A program made the position numbers and the translations under genes. This document shows positions 42,717-52,803 of a stretch of DNA of 64,000 bases, one piece after another. The DNA is from Coleofasciculus sp. FACHB-T130 (GTDB lineage Bacteria; Cyanobacteriota; Cyanobacteriia; Cyanobacteriales; FACHB-T130): the NCBI RefSeq assembly GCF_014695375.1, contig NZ_JACJOG010000059.1:216208-280207 (forward strand). The letters run 5' to 3'. The notes below the pieces were generated by a model that did not search any database, had not been told where the DNA came from, and was given only the letters and a program-made list of their open reading frames with translations. Positions within the stretch are counted from its first letter, which is position 1. Each line of letters opens with the position of its first letter.

Positions 42717-44288
42717 TTATTGGCGAGTATAGCGATGCTTCACCCCAATCGGAAAATATTCTGGATCGCCGGTGGGAGTTAAGGTAACTTGCGGCATTTG
42801 GTAGGTTGGGGGGACATAGTTTGCAAACTCGCTGTTGAGGCGTTGTAGCTGGGACAAAATTGAAGATGCGATCGCTTCCTGCTTGTCTTCACTGGCTTCC
42901 ACTTGGGGCGCTAACTCCACAACCACCGACAGGAAGCGGTTTTTATCTGCATCTTCCTGAACCTGCATGACAAACTTACCCGTCACCCACTCTCGAATCC
43001 TGGGTTGTTCTAACCCCACCGTCACATTTTCCGGGTAAATATTTGCGCCGAAATAGGAAACCGTGAAATTAGACCGTCCAAACACATAAACAAACGGTAA
43101 TGGAGGAATTCCTCTTTGGGTAGCCCGCGCCGCCGGATTGAGTTCGGGTAGCCCTAAACCGGAGGTTTCGGGATGAGGAATGGCACTTTCACCTTGCAAC
43201 GCCGCGACTGGATCGAAGTCCCATTCTGTTAAAAACTGGAGCATTTCATCGTAAGGGATTAAGCCTCCCGTATCGGAGATATGATAGCGGATCAGCGGAA
43301 TCCCGTTATCGCCGGAAAACAGCAATGTGCCCTCGTGAACCTCGAAAAAGCGACTCAGTGGGTCATACTGTACCAGCGTTGGCAAGCGAGATTCTCCAAA
43401 TAATGCCTTAGCAGCATCTGGATGTTCTGCCAGAAATCGACGGATGCGGATACTCAGCGGGGTTTCGTTGCCCAAAACGCCTGCATCGGCTGTCCCATAA
43501 AGCGAAGCAGAGTCATAACAAGGATTTTGAGAACCGACTCTTTCTCCGACAAGATTGCGCCATTCTTCGCTAAAGACTTCTCCCGCAAACACCATTTTGA
43601 TGTGATATTGCTGCCACTCCACACCCCGCGCTATGCCACTATCAATGACATCCTTCAAAAATGGTGGATATCCCAGCAGCACCACTTGCTCAAATGCAGA
43701 ACCCAGTTCTTGCACCACTCGAAATATCTCTTCTTTATTATTGCCAGGAGTAATCACCGTAATCGGGTATCCTTTACTGGCGAGATAGCGACAGCAGTTT
43801 GCTGTGTATATTCCCCCAACCCAAGTCCCTAAGGTAAAGCAGATAACAGCCAAGGTGCGGCGGGTATCAGCCTGAAAACTATCATGAAATATCTGTTCAA
43901 AGCGAATGGCGATTTGCAGTTCATCCGTGAGGAAACGAGGCCAAAATGTCGGCTTTCCCGTTGAACCGGAGGAAACAGCAATCGTATCGCACGCTTCTAA
44001 TTGTCCGTTGCGGCACAAGTCTGCAAGCGAATGACGCAACAGGTAATTTTCTTTGGTAATGAAGGGAAGTTTTTGGAAATCTTCAAAAGTTTGTATCGAA
44101 TCCGGATCGATACCTTGTTCCTTCACAAAAGCTTGGTAGGCGGGGACACTCGCAGCAACCTCGTGGAATAATTGCATCGTAGCGGTTTCTGGGGAGGTGC
44201 TGCGATACTGTTGCAGCCGCCACTGGAGGGGAGTACCCAGGAACGATTGAAAAGCGGTGAGTACCCGTTGACGTTGTTCTTCTAGCAT
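42717..44288 (-). CDS. Phenylacetate-CoA ligase-like adenylate-forming enzyme (PaaK family)
   Basis: The 523-residue protein has the adenylation P-loop SSGSTGKPTFWPRFLT (about 105-120) and the PaaK-type ALYxxxE region as SLYGTADAGVLGNE. It also has RYHISDTGGLIPY and a C-terminal subdomain with YVFGRSNFTVSYFGANIYPE. PaaK homologues activate a carboxylate as acyl-AMP and usually transfer it to CoA. The substrate here is unknown and no CoA-pathway gene is adjacent; the gene may be an orphan of a secondary or lipid pathway. It is convergent with the HxlR gene. Confidence 0.82.
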   Translation of the reverse strand: MLEEQRQRVLTAFQSFLGTPLQWRLQQYRSTSPETATMQLFHEVAASVPAYQAFVKEQGIDPDSIQTFEDFQKLPFITKENYLLRHSLADLCRNGQLEACDTIAVSSGSTGKPTFWPRFLTDELQIAIRFEQIFHDSFQADTRRTLAVICFTLGTWVGGIYTANCCRYLASKGYPITVITPGNNKEEIFRVVQELGSAFEQVVLLGYPPFLKDVIDSGIARGVEWQQYHIKMVFAGEVFSEEWRNLVGERVGSQNPCYDSASLYGTADAGVLGNETPLSIRIRRFLAEHPDAAKALFGESRLPTLVQYDPLSRFFEVHEGTLLFSGDNGIPLIRYHISDTGGLIPYDEMLQFLTEWDFDPVAALQGESAIPHPETSGLGLPELNPAARATQRGIPPLPFVYVFGRSNFTVSYFGANIYPENVTVGLEQPRIREWVTGKFVMQVQEDADKNRFLSVVVELAPQVEASEDKQEAIASSILSQLQRLNSEFANYVPPTYQMPQVTLTPTGDPEYFPIGVKHRYTRQ

Positions 44289-44340
44289 TGTCCCCCCTCT
44301 CAGTTTTGTATTTAAGATCAGGCTAACGTAGGGAAGGCGA

Positions 44341-44370
44341 TCGCTTTCAATCGCTTTCGATCGCTTTCAT
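44341..44370. repeat. 10-base tandem repeat TCGCTTTCxx, three copies
   Basis: TCGCTTTCAA, TCGCTTTCGA and TCGCTTTCAT are consecutive, flanked by GCGA and CGATCGCA. They lie in the divergent region between the PaaK-like gene and the kinase gene and look like expansion of HIP1-related sequence. Confidence 0.8.
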
Positions 44371-44449
44371 CGATCGCATTACTTGGTAGAATCTCGGTCA
44401 ATTTGTTATACCGTTACTGGATCTTCCACAGAATTGCCCCAAGTTAATC

Positions 44450-46633
44450 ATGCCCCTCTATTGCACCAAAGGACACGAGAATCCCATCGATGGTCGCTTT
44501 TGCCAGCATTGTGGCGAACCGCTACCTGCTGTGGTGAGTAATACTGTTTTGCCGGGGATGACGCTGGGCGATCGCTATCGAATTGTGCGCGAATTGGGGC
44601 ACGGTGGCTTCGGACGCACTTATTTGTCTGAAGACCTCAACCGCTTCAACGAACCCTGTGTTTTAAAGGAATTTGCCCCCAAGGTTCAAGGCACTTACGC
44701 TTTGCAAAAAGCTTCCGAACTATTTGAACGGGAAGCGGGTGTCCTTTACAAGCTGAAACACCCGCAAATTCCCAACTTTCGAGAGTTATTTCGGGTAAAC
44801 CAGCGAGGGAACGGACGCCTGTTTTTAGTCCAAGACTATGTGGAAGGTCAAACTTATCGCGCGCTTCTCGAAAGTCGGAAACATCAAGGAGCGCGGTTTA
44901 GCGAGCCAGAGGTACGGCAGATCCTGCTGCAAATTTTACCAGTTCTAGAATATATCCATTCGATGGGGGTCATTCACCGCGATATTGCTCCAGATAACAT
45001 GATTTCGCGAGCTTCTGACCAACTGCCCGTCTTGATAGACTTCGGTGGCGTCAAGGAAGTCGCAGCCACCGTGGAATCGGAGTTTAGCGAGACACCAGGG
45101 ATGGAAACAGCGACCATCCATACTCGGTTAGGTAAGCCCGGATACGCCCCCGATGAACAGATGCAACGGGGAATTGTGTTTCCCCATAGCGATTTATATG
45201 CTTTGGCGGCAACAATGTTGGTGTTGCTCACTGGTAAACAGCCGCAAGAGCTAATCGACGATGGAACGCTTTTGTGGAACTGGCGGCGGGACGTGAACCT
45301 TAGCCCCGGTCTGGGGGCGGTGTTGGATAAAATGCTTTCACGACGACCGGGCGATCGCTATCAATCTGCCAGCGCCGTGCTACAGAGCCTTTCATCTGCC
45401 CATTCGCCTGCCCCAGCACCCGATCTTCCTCCCACTCAGCCACCCACCAAACCCCCGATGGCACCGACAATGGTGGTGGCTCGTGCCCAAATTCCCCCGC
45501 CCCCTCAGGCAATCGCCAACTCACCCCAGCCAATCGCCAACGCTACCCAGCCGATCCCAACCCCCAATCCATTACCGCCGCCAGCCCCCAAACCGCAATC
45601 TCCCTTTCTCGGTTTAGTGGGAAAAACTTTGGTCGTGTCGCTGCTGATTACGGGCGCGACTGGAATCGGCTGGTGGGCTGGCAATCTTTGGATACAATCA
45701 CTATCGAAGTCTGGGGAAGAAACCTCCGATGCCACACCCTCACCCAGTTCTTCGCCGCCCGTCGATCAAGAAAATCCTTCCTCGCAGTTTTCGCCTGCGG
45801 AACAGGCACGCAAGCAACAGCTGCGCGATCGCCGTCAAAGTCTCGGCGTTAACTACAATTTCTATGTCAACTGGGTGAATGAAGTTTTCTGGACTCAAAA
45901 CCCCAATCAACGAGGGCGCACGCTGGGGAATGGGCCAGAAAATGAGCAATTACGAGAGCAATGGGATCGGATCGCAACTGAATTGCTCGATAAGCTAGAT
46001 CAAGCGAAATTACCGGGCGCAGCCAGACAGCGTTTGGGAAGCTATGGTGCAGCGGATCGCGATCGCTGGAAAGGGCAAGTCAACCAGCGAAACCTGAGCA
46101 GTCGCGCCCTCTACGATCTCGCAGATGTGGCATTTTTCCAAGTATTTCCAGAACAGCGGGGCAGAGATTTTCTCAATCAGCCAGTCGGTCAAATCTGGCA
46201 CGCGATCGCTGGGGAGAAAGTCAAAGCAGTGCAATCTCAAGAGGCGCTGGAAACAATTCGCTTTGCTCCAGGGGCAGTGGGCAAACGAGTCAGCGGCACC
46301 CTCCAACCAGGAGAAGGAAAAGCCTACATCGGCAACTTTGCCCAAAATCAATTATTAGCAGTTAACTTTACGGGGAGTTCAAAACTGCGGCTTTCCCTTT
46401 ACCCCCCAACGAGTACATTTCCCCCAATCCTCGAAGACTCCACCGAAAAAACTTGGTCGGGAACCTTGCCTCAATCAGGCTACTACGAATTCATCGTTGT
46501 TTCCGAAGCTTCCCAGCCCGTTGATTATCAACTTGATATCGGCGTGGAAAACCCTCCGGCTCCCTCACCTGAACCGGCTGAAACGACCACTGCTTCTCCT
46601 GAACCGGCACAAACAACCACTCCTTCCCCCTAA
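44450..46633 (+). CDS. Serine/threonine protein kinase with zinc ribbon and periplasmic domain
   Basis: The 727-residue protein starts with a zinc ribbon (CTKGHENP, FCQHCGEPLP). The kinase domain (about 40-310) follows: GHGGFGRTYLSE, catalytic Lys in VLKEFAP, HRDIAPDN, LIDFGGVKE and GKPGYAPDEQ. The usual Lys of HRDLKxxN is replaced (IAPDN), as often in cyanobacterial kinases. A Pro-rich linker leads to one membrane segment (VGKTLVVSLLITGATGIGWW, about 390-410). The extracytoplasmic part ends with a PPC-like beta domain (RVSGTLQPGEGKAYIGNFAQ). A signal sensed outside the membrane is inferred. Substrates are unknown. Confidence 0.92.
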   Translation: MPLYCTKGHENPIDGRFCQHCGEPLPAVVSNTVLPGMTLGDRYRIVRELGHGGFGRTYLSEDLNRFNEPCVLKEFAPKVQGTYALQKASELFEREAGVLYKLKHPQIPNFRELFRVNQRGNGRLFLVQDYVEGQTYRALLESRKHQGARFSEPEVRQILLQILPVLEYIHSMGVIHRDIAPDNMISRASDQLPVLIDFGGVKEVAATVESEFSETPGMETATIHTRLGKPGYAPDEQMQRGIVFPHSDLYALAATMLVLLTGKQPQELIDDGTLLWNWRRDVNLSPGLGAVLDKMLSRRPGDRYQSASAVLQSLSSAHSPAPAPDLPPTQPPTKPPMAPTMVVARAQIPPPPQAIANSPQPIANATQPIPTPNPLPPPAPKPQSPFLGLVGKTLVVSLLITGATGIGWWAGNLWIQSLSKSGEETSDATPSPSSSPPVDQENPSSQFSPAEQARKQQLRDRRQSLGVNYNFYVNWVNEVFWTQNPNQRGRTLGNGPENEQLREQWDRIATELLDKLDQAKLPGAARQRLGSYGAADRDRWKGQVNQRNLSSRALYDLADVAFFQVFPEQRGRDFLNQPVGQIWHAIAGEKVKAVQSQEALETIRFAPGAVGKRVSGTLQPGEGKAYIGNFAQNQLLAVNFTGSSKLRLSLYPPTSTFPPILEDSTEKTWSGTLPQSGYYEFIVVSEASQPVDYQLDIGVENPPAPSPEPAETTTASPEPAQTTTPSP

Positions 46634-46639
46634 ATGAAA

Positions 46640-46669
46640 CCCCTTACCTCTTTGGGGGAGAGTAAGGGG
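46640..46669. terminator. CCCCTTAC/GTAAGGGG hairpin between convergent genes
   Basis: CCCCTTAC (46640-46647) pairs with GTAAGGGG (46662-46669), with further partial pairing in the loop (CTC...GAG). It lies between the kinase gene and the convergent DnaJ-type gene. Confidence 0.6.
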
Positions 46670-46699
46670 TGGGGTTCAGATGAAAAGCTCGGATAACGT

Positions 46700-47707
46700 C
46701 TACAGCCGTACCTGCGGCAAATTGCTGCGGGGATTGAAGGTGCGGCTCTCCCGGATTTTCTCGTAATATTCTCGTTCCGTAGCACTGAGTTCTTTCGGCG
46801 TCACAATCAAAATCTTTACCAGCTGATCGGAACGTCCGCCTTTGGGATTGGGCCAACCTTTACCGCGCAACCGCAGAGATTGTCCCGAACGGACACCAGA
46901 GGGAACGTTGACAGTGACAGAACCATCCGGCGTCGGCACTTCCACGGGTGCCCCCAACACGGCCTCATCTGGCGTTACCGGCACTTCGCAGACGAGATTA
47001 TCACCATCGAATTGGAAGAACGAGTGGGGCAGCAGCTCCACGGTTAAGTATAAGTCACCCCGCTGCTGAGTATAGGGGCTGACTGAACCTTTGCCTTTGA
47101 CGCGAATTCGACTGCCTTGTTTTGTACCCGGAGGAATCCGAACGTCAATGGCTTCATTGCCTAAATCTAAACGCTTCTGGACGCCATGAAAAGCCTCGGA
47201 TAGGCTGAGTTTGATGACCGCTTCTCGATCGGCGGCTGCGGCGGCTTGCGGATCGAAGCCAGAATACCCGCCAAAGTCTGTATACCCAGTGGGGCCTGTA
47301 GAAGTGCGATAAGTCGTGCGGCGTCCAGCACGGCTGCCAGAACGGGCACTGGCACCCCCTAAACCGCCCAGGAGATCGTTGACAAATTCATCAAAACTGC
47401 CGTACTGACTAAAGTCAAAGCCGCCAAAATCAACGTTCACTCCGCCTGGATAGGGCGACGATCCTTCCCCGACTTGTTTCCAATACTGTCCGAACTGATC
47501 GTACTTTTTACGTTTTTCTGGGTCGGATAGCACTTCGTAGGCTTCGCTGACTTCCTTGAAGCGAGCTTCAGCTTCTTTGTTGCCAGGGTTCATGTCGGGG
47601 TGGTACTTTCGTGCCAGTCGCCGGTAGACTTTTTTGATTTCATCGGCACTAGCGGTTTTAGTAACTCCCAGGATGGCGTAATAGTCTTTAAAATCGGTCG
47701 CAGCCAT
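46700..47707 (-). CDS. DnaJ/CbpA-type J-domain co-chaperone
   Basis: The start is ATG 47707 (335 residues), preceded by GGAGGGAGG. The J domain covers residues 1-70 ([20 protein letters not shown], the HPD motif in [16 protein letters not shown]). A Gly/Phe/Ser-rich linker follows ([20 protein letters not shown]). Two DnaJ C-terminal substrate-binding domains complete it. No CxxCxGxG zinc finger is present, so this is type II (CbpA-like). It stimulates an Hsp70 ATPase; two Hsp70-type proteins lie at 57-63 kb, but no direct link is shown. Confidence 0.92.
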   Translation of the reverse strand: MAATDFKDYYAILGVTKTASADEIKKVYRRLARKYHPDMNPGNKEAEARFKEVSEAYEVLSDPEKRKKYDQFGQYWKQVGEGSSPYPGGVNVDFGGFDFSQYGSFDEFVNDLLGGLGGASARSGSRAGRRTTYRTSTGPTGYTDFGGYSGFDPQAAAAADREAVIKLSLSEAFHGVQKRLDLGNEAIDVRIPPGTKQGSRIRVKGKGSVSPYTQQRGDLYLTVELLPHSFFQFDGDNLVCEVPVTPDEAVLGAPVEVPTPDGSVTVNVPSGVRSGQSLRLRGKGWPNPKGGRSDQLVKILIVTPKELSATEREYYEKIRESRTFNPRSNLPQVRL

Positions 47708-47783
47708 CAACCTCCCTCCTCTCGTCTAAATATTTAGTTTAAGTTTTATTTTTTACCTTCTCAGAGATAGGGTATCAAATCAG

Positions 47784-48299
47784 TCAATGGATATAAGTTC
47801 GGCTTTTCCGCACTGAGGCGATCGCGATTTCCGTACTTGTCGCTGAATAACGGATTAAACGATCGAGTCCATCAGCTAGGGTGGGCGGAGCGTCTACCAG
47901 TTGGCGGTGCATCTGTAAAATAACTTCTTCTGGAACTTGGCGGAGTCTTAATCGATTTCTTTCTAGACATTCCTGCACTGGCGTATCCAGCCACAAGCCG
48001 GTAATGTGGGTAAAACCGCGATCGCTACTTCTCGCGATCGCTTCCCGGCGATGTTTACGAGCCGCATTCGTCGCGTCGAAAATCGCTTGTCTTTTCTCCT
48101 CAACTGCTTGGCTTAATTGGCGCTGTACTTCGCTCCACACTAACAGCCACGACCCTTGAATTGCTTCATCCCCAAACAGTTGTTCCCGGATTGCGTCTGT
48201 GGCAATCAGCCGATGCTGAGGGCATTCTGCTACGAGCTTTTGTGCCAGAGAAGATTTGCCGCTACCGGGCAACCCAATTAGGAGAATTAATCGAGTCAT
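47784..48299 (-). CDS. P-loop kinase-like ATPase (AAA_33 type)
   Basis: The 171-residue protein begins with Walker A LIGLPGSGKSSLAQKL (about 6-21) and continues ATDAIREQLFGDEAIQG and AIFDATNAARKHRREAIA, typical of the small zeta-toxin/polynucleotide-kinase-like AAA_33 group. No antitoxin-like gene is adjacent. It may phosphorylate a small molecule or an RNA end; substrate unknown. A similar gene is often found scattered in cyanobacteria. Confidence 0.8.
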   Translation of the reverse strand: MTRLILLIGLPGSGKSSLAQKLVAECPQHRLIATDAIREQLFGDEAIQGSWLLVWSEVQRQLSQAVEEKRQAIFDATNAARKHRREAIARSSDRGFTHITGLWLDTPVQECLERNRLRLRQVPEEVILQMHRQLVDAPPTLADGLDRLIRYSATSTEIAIASVRKSRTYIH

Positions 48300-48443
48300 G
48301 TTTCGGTGTTGGGAGTAAGTAATCAGAGTTTTGAGTTTTGAGTTAAAGAGAGTTCTTTAATTCAAAACCCAAATTCAAACGCGAGAATCGCGTCTCTACT
48401 TCAACTTTTTCCCAATTAGCAACTCCCCGGACTAATTTCCATC

Positions 48444-49733
48444 CTAAATGACGGTTCCATCGGGAATCACGGCATTTTTCAGTACCACAACAATCCCGCT
48501 ACGGATGTAGAAACCTTCGCTTTCGCGGTTGGCTTCTTCCACCCTGTCTTTGTTAATAATTTGCACATTGCAACCAATGTGCGCGTTTTTGTCAATGATA
48601 GCGCGGCGAATCCGGGTGTCCGAACCAATTCCCAAGGGAACTTTACCGTCTTCACAGTGAGCTTGTCGTTCGGCGAAGGGTTGGTATAAGTCGGCACCCA
48701 TGACGAGGGAGTCTTCAATTAAGGAACCCGATTCAATGCGCGATCGCACTCCCAAAACTGAATGCTCAATCCGGCATTCTTTCAGGATGCAGCCTTCCCC
48801 AATAATCGACTCGGTGATTTGGCAATCTAACAGCTTACTGGGCGGTAAGTAACGAGCGCGAGTGTAAATCGGAGCATCCTCATCGTAGAAACTAAAAGGC
48901 GGCTGCGGTTGTCTGGTGAGAGCCAAGTTCGCCTCGTAGAACGACTCCATCGTTCCAATATCTTCCCAGTAGTCATTAAATAAATAAGCTTGAACGTTAT
49001 AATCCTGCGCCGAAGCGGGGATAATCTCCTTACCAAAATCGGTTCGCTCTTGGTTAGTTTGCAGCAGATGCATCAGCACGTCTTTTTTGAAGACATAAAT
49101 CCCCATTGAGGCGATGTAGGGATTTTTCTTCGCTTGTTCCGCACTCAATCCCAGCGTTGTCGTATCGACCTGCATCTCCTTGAGAGCATCGCCTTTAGGC
49201 TTTTCGCTGAAATCTATCACCCGTCCGGTATCATCGATTTTCATTAAGCCGAAATCGGACGCCCGTCGCTCATCCATTGGCACAACGGAGAGGGTGATAT
49301 CGGCATTAGTGTCGCGGTGGCGTTGCACGAACTGGCGATAGTCCATGCGGTAGAGATGATCTCCTGACAAAATCAGGTACTCATCAACATCCCACTCATC
49401 CAACAGCCAGAGATACTGACGGACAGCATCGGCAGTGCCTTGGAACCAGTTGGGGTTTTCTGGCGTTTGCTGGGCGGCTAGCACCTCCACAAACCCTTCT
49501 GTGAACCCTGCGAAACTGTAGGCGCGGGCAATATGGCGGTTGAGGGAAGCTGAGTTGAATTGGGTCAGAACGTAGATTTTGTAAATTTCTGAGTTAATGC
49601 AATTACTGACCGGAATATCGATTAGGCGATACTTTCCTGCCAGAGGCACGGCTGGCTTCGCTCGCAACTTGGTCAGCGGGTAAAGGCGGGTGCCAGCGCC
49701 ACCTCCGAGAATAATGCTTAGAACTTTTTTCAC
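48444..49733 (-). CDS. glgC: Glucose-1-phosphate adenylyltransferase
   Basis: The 429-residue protein is a full ADP-glucose pyrophosphorylase: [20 protein letters not shown] (about 10-29) for nucleotide binding, [18 protein letters not shown] with the catalytic Asp, [20 protein letters not shown], and left-handed beta-helix hexapeptides at the C-terminus ending AVIPDGTVI. The enzyme makes ADP-glucose for glycogen and is allosterically regulated (3-phosphoglycerate, phosphate) in cyanobacteria. Length and sequence are normal. Confidence 0.97.
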   Translation of the reverse strand: MKKVLSIILGGGAGTRLYPLTKLRAKPAVPLAGKYRLIDIPVSNCINSEIYKIYVLTQFNSASLNRHIARAYSFAGFTEGFVEVLAAQQTPENPNWFQGTADAVRQYLWLLDEWDVDEYLILSGDHLYRMDYRQFVQRHRDTNADITLSVVPMDERRASDFGLMKIDDTGRVIDFSEKPKGDALKEMQVDTTTLGLSAEQAKKNPYIASMGIYVFKKDVLMHLLQTNQERTDFGKEIIPASAQDYNVQAYLFNDYWEDIGTMESFYEANLALTRQPQPPFSFYDEDAPIYTRARYLPPSKLLDCQITESIIGEGCILKECRIEHSVLGVRSRIESGSLIEDSLVMGADLYQPFAERQAHCEDGKVPLGIGSDTRIRRAIIDKNAHIGCNVQIINKDRVEEANRESEGFYIRSGIVVVLKNAVIPDGTVI

Positions 49734-49862
49734 TTCAAACCTCTCGATTGCCAGTCAACTCCCAAAACCAGTGTCGGACGGTCTGGAGCAGTTGGCAAGG
49801 GGGGGAGGGGGAATCGATGTTAGGGGTTATGGATAATTCGGAAAAAGTTTCAAGGAATCAGT

Positions 49863-49920
49863 GTTGAGTTTTGAATTAAAGCACTCTTTTTTATTCAAAA
49901 CTCAAAATTCAAAACTCAAC
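49863..49920. repeat. 15-bp inverted repeat between glgC and ppk1
   Basis: GTTGAGTTTTGAATT (49863-49877) is matched exactly by AATTCAAAACTCAAC (49906-49920); the loop contains another TTCAAAACTC. This AAAACTCAAAATTC repeat type also appears near 48335-48375. It lies just after the ppk1 stop codon and could act as a terminator. Confidence 0.65.
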
Positions 49921-49939
49921 ACGCTCATTTCCCACTACC

Positions 49940-52108
49940 CTATTGCTGTGCCATTTCCATCAAAATTTTCTGGGCACTTTGTTCTCTTTCCTTGTCACCG
50001 GGGTGGCGTTGGATGTAACGACCATCTGGTTGTAAATCCCAAGCGTGACGGTTATCGGCGAGCATAATTCCTAAGATTTCTTGTAAATCTTTAGAAATTT
50101 CGGGATCTTCTATTGGCGCGATCGCTTCTACTCGTCGATCCAAGTTGCGGCGCATCCAATCAGCACTGCCGATATAAACTTCCTCACTGCCAGCATTTTG
50201 AAAGTAAAAAATCCGCGAGTGTTCTAGATAACGCCCGACAACACTAATCGTCCGGATATTTTCACTGACTCCTTCCACACCGGGTCGCAGACAGCAAATT
50301 CCGCGGATAATCAAATCGATTTTTACCCCAGCGATGCTAGCTTCGTAAAGCGAGGCAATGAGTTGGGGATCTGTCAGTGAATTCATCTTGGCGACAATTC
50401 GACCGCTTTTGCCATGATGGCAATGTTCTATCTCGCGGCGGATCAAACTCAAAAAGCGATCGCGGCAGTTCACCGGCGACACCAACAACTTGCGGTAAGA
50501 CCGTTGCCGCGAGTAACCCGTCAAGTAATTAAACAAATCCGTTAAATCCGCCCCCAAGTCTTCACGGCAGCTTAATAGCCCCACATCTGTATAAATTCGA
50601 GCGGTTTTGGGATTATAGTTCCCCGTACCGATGTGGACATACCGGCGAATTTGGTTTTCTTCTCGGCGTACCACCAAAACCACTTTGGTATGCGTCTTTA
50701 AACCCACCAACCCATAGACCACATGAACGCCCGCTTGTTCTAACTTGCGTGCCCAGTTAATATTGTTCTCTTCATCAAAACGGGCTTTTAGTTCCACCAG
50801 AACCGCTACTTGCTTGCCATGCTCAGCCGCTGTAATTAGGGCATTGAGAATCGGCGAGTCCCCAGATGTTCGGTAGAGAGTCATTTTAATCGCCAGCACA
50901 TTTGGATCGATTGCCGCTTGGGTAATGAAGCGCTGTACCGTTCCTCCAAAAGATTGATAAGGATGGTGAACCATCAAATCTGCGGTGCGAATGACCGAGA
51001 AAATATCTTCTCCCTCATCCAAATCTCCTTCACTGAGCCGCCGCAGGCGTGGGGGTATCCCTGGCGTCCACACAGGGTCTTTCAGTTCCGGGAGTGGCAA
51101 TTGCATGAAGTACATCAAGTCTGCCAGCCCCAATAGCCCGTCCACCTCGTAAACATCCCGCTCCAACAGCCCCAGTTCTCGCATCAGCATCCCTTTCATG
51201 GATTCGGGCATTGAAGCTTGAATTTCCATCCGTACCGCCGAACCACCCACCCGACGTTTCCGCAGTTCTTGCTCAATCGCCAGCATCAGATCGTCGGCTT
51301 CATCTTCTTCCACCTCCAAATCTGCATTGCGAGTGATTCGGAAGGGGTGATATTCCTGGATATTCATCCCCGGAAACAGTGACTCTAGATTATGAGCAAT
51401 CACCTGTTCTAGGGGCACACCCATCCAAATCAGGCGTTCATTCCGGAATCGTTCCTCTTCGAGTCCAGACGACCGACTTCCCAGCCCGGACTCCAACCGT
51501 AAGGGCAAAAATCGAGGTAAAACTTTTGGGACTTTCACTCTAGCAAACAGTTCTTCCCCCGTGTCTGGGTCTTTCACCACCACAGCCAGATTCAGACTGA
51601 GGTTAGACATATAGGGAAAAGGATGGCTGGGATCGACGGCTAAGGGGGTCAGAACTGGGAAAATTTGCTCTTCAAAATAGTTTTGCAGGTAAGCCCGCTG
51701 TTCCTGGTTCAGATCCACGTAGTCTAGAAGATGAATGCCTTGCGCGGTCATCAAGGGTCGCAATGCTTTCTCAAAGTGTTGATGCTGTTGTGCTACCAGA
51801 GGTCGCGCTGCCAAGCTAATCTCTTCTAGCTGGTCGCTTGGCGTCCGACCATCGGGCGTCAGCTGGCTCACTTTTGCTTCCACCTGTTGCTTAAGAGCAG
51901 CAACGCGCACCATGAAGTATTCGTCGAAGTTGGCACTAAAAATCCCCATGAATTTCAGGCGTTCTAGCAGCGGCGTCCGAGGATCGATCGCTTCATGCAA
52001 AACTCGATTGTTAAACTCCAACCAGCTGAGTTCGCGGTTGAAATAGTACTGCGGATGGTTTAGGTCAATATTATGGTGTGTTGCTGCGGTCTTTTTCGCT
52101 TTTGACAT
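49940..52108 (-). CDS. ppk1: Polyphosphate kinase 1
   Basis: The 722-residue protein shows all PPK1 landmarks: FNRELSWLEFNNRVLHEA at the N-terminus, SFGGTVQRFITQAAIDP, LYRTSGDSPILNALI, VELKARFDEENNINWARKLE, and the phosphorylated His in VHIGTGNYNPKTA (about residue 440). A second conserved block reads GICCLRPGVEGVSENI. PPK1 reversibly makes polyphosphate from ATP. It is encoded alone, 0.2 kb from glgC and 3 kb from ppx. Confidence 0.96.
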   Translation of the reverse strand: MSKAKKTAATHHNIDLNHPQYYFNRELSWLEFNNRVLHEAIDPRTPLLERLKFMGIFSANFDEYFMVRVAALKQQVEAKVSQLTPDGRTPSDQLEEISLAARPLVAQQHQHFEKALRPLMTAQGIHLLDYVDLNQEQRAYLQNYFEEQIFPVLTPLAVDPSHPFPYMSNLSLNLAVVVKDPDTGEELFARVKVPKVLPRFLPLRLESGLGSRSSGLEEERFRNERLIWMGVPLEQVIAHNLESLFPGMNIQEYHPFRITRNADLEVEEDEADDLMLAIEQELRKRRVGGSAVRMEIQASMPESMKGMLMRELGLLERDVYEVDGLLGLADLMYFMQLPLPELKDPVWTPGIPPRLRRLSEGDLDEGEDIFSVIRTADLMVHHPYQSFGGTVQRFITQAAIDPNVLAIKMTLYRTSGDSPILNALITAAEHGKQVAVLVELKARFDEENNINWARKLEQAGVHVVYGLVGLKTHTKVVLVVRREENQIRRYVHIGTGNYNPKTARIYTDVGLLSCREDLGADLTDLFNYLTGYSRQRSYRKLLVSPVNCRDRFLSLIRREIEHCHHGKSGRIVAKMNSLTDPQLIASLYEASIAGVKIDLIIRGICCLRPGVEGVSENIRTISVVGRYLEHSRIFYFQNAGSEEVYIGSADWMRRNLDRRVEAIAPIEDPEISKDLQEILGIMLADNRHAWDLQPDGRYIQRHPGDKEREQSAQKILMEMAQQ

Positions 52109-52458
52109 AATTCTAATGGCAGTCAGGCTGGCAGGTATTCATTGTTACTTGCAACACCAACCAGTGAATTCCATCTGAATTGATCGCAGATTCGCGCTGA
52201 TTGTTTTAGCACTCATTTTTAAAATGCGCTTATCTTAATTCTGGCTGTGTTATTAATTCATCGTATCCTGACTTAGATGACCCAAAACCTATCTACAGAA
52301 AGGCGTTAAATATCATGACCTCATGCAAAAGCGATAGGTTTATGCTCTCAAGGCAGGCTCCGGGCGAGCGATCGCTACTCCCTCCTTTAACTGGATACTT
52401 CACCCGCACGCCTTGCCAAGCCTCTGCCCAGCTGACGATAGCGATTCGATGAGTTTTA
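52109..52458. other. Intergenic region upstream of ppk1
   Basis: About 350 bases with no supported gene. Part of it can be read as a 60-codon minus-strand frame overlapping the end of the 69-residue ORF, but its composition gives no support. Promoter elements for ppk1 should be here. Confidence 0.45.
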
Positions 52459-52668
52459 TTAACCAAATACCTCATCTTCCCTTCCCCGCCACCACTCACC
52501 CAGATTCATCAAGTCCTGATGAATATCTGCTAATTCTTGAACATATTCCTCTGGTGAGATAGTCGGGCGGCGTTCTTGGAGTTTTTTTAGCCGCAATTGC
52601 ACTAATAGCCAAGGCTTGGAAATGCTATCTGTGGCTTCAATGTATTGGGCTAGTTCTTTGCTATCCAT
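52459..52668 (-). CDS. Small conserved-looking cytoplasmic protein, 69 residues
   Basis: The peptide is hydrophilic and helical: MDSKELAQYIEATDSISKPW, LLVQLRLKKLQERR, SPEEYVQELADIHQDLMNLG and EWWRGREDEVFG. No membrane segment or cysteine is present. The composition and amphipathic pattern look like a genuine small protein. I cannot name a family. It lies between sodB and ppk1 on the same strand. Confidence 0.6.
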   Translation of the reverse strand: MDSKELAQYIEATDSISKPWLLVQLRLKKLQERRPTISPEEYVQELADIHQDLMNLGEWWRGREDEVFG

Positions 52669-52730
52669 GATTTATCTGGTGGGAATTTATCTTCTTTAAA
52701 GATACAGGCAGCCGAAGTTTACAGATAATA

Positions 52731-52762
52731 AAAAAACAGCCACTACTAACGTGGCTGTTTTC
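52731..52762 (-). terminator. sodB intrinsic terminator
   Basis: Read on the minus strand: AAAACAGCCAC, loop GTTAGTA, GTGGCTGTTTT, then a run of T (GTTTTTTTATTA). This is a classic rho-independent terminator about 40 bases after the sodB stop. Confidence 0.88.
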
Positions 52763-52803
52763 CAGATGATTAAATTTGACGTAGCTGAAACATCAGCCGT
52801 TAT

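Noticed and set aside
47784..48299. Zeta-toxin of a toxin-antitoxin pair
   Set aside because: Only the general P-loop fold fits. No antitoxin-sized gene is adjacent.
52293..52475. 60-codon minus-strand frame overlapping the end of the 69-residue ORF, with a GGGAAGG upstream
   Set aside because: The apparent ribosome site is inside the coding sequence of the previous ORF, the peptide has no recognisable features, and a HIP1 site interrupts it. Chance is more likely.
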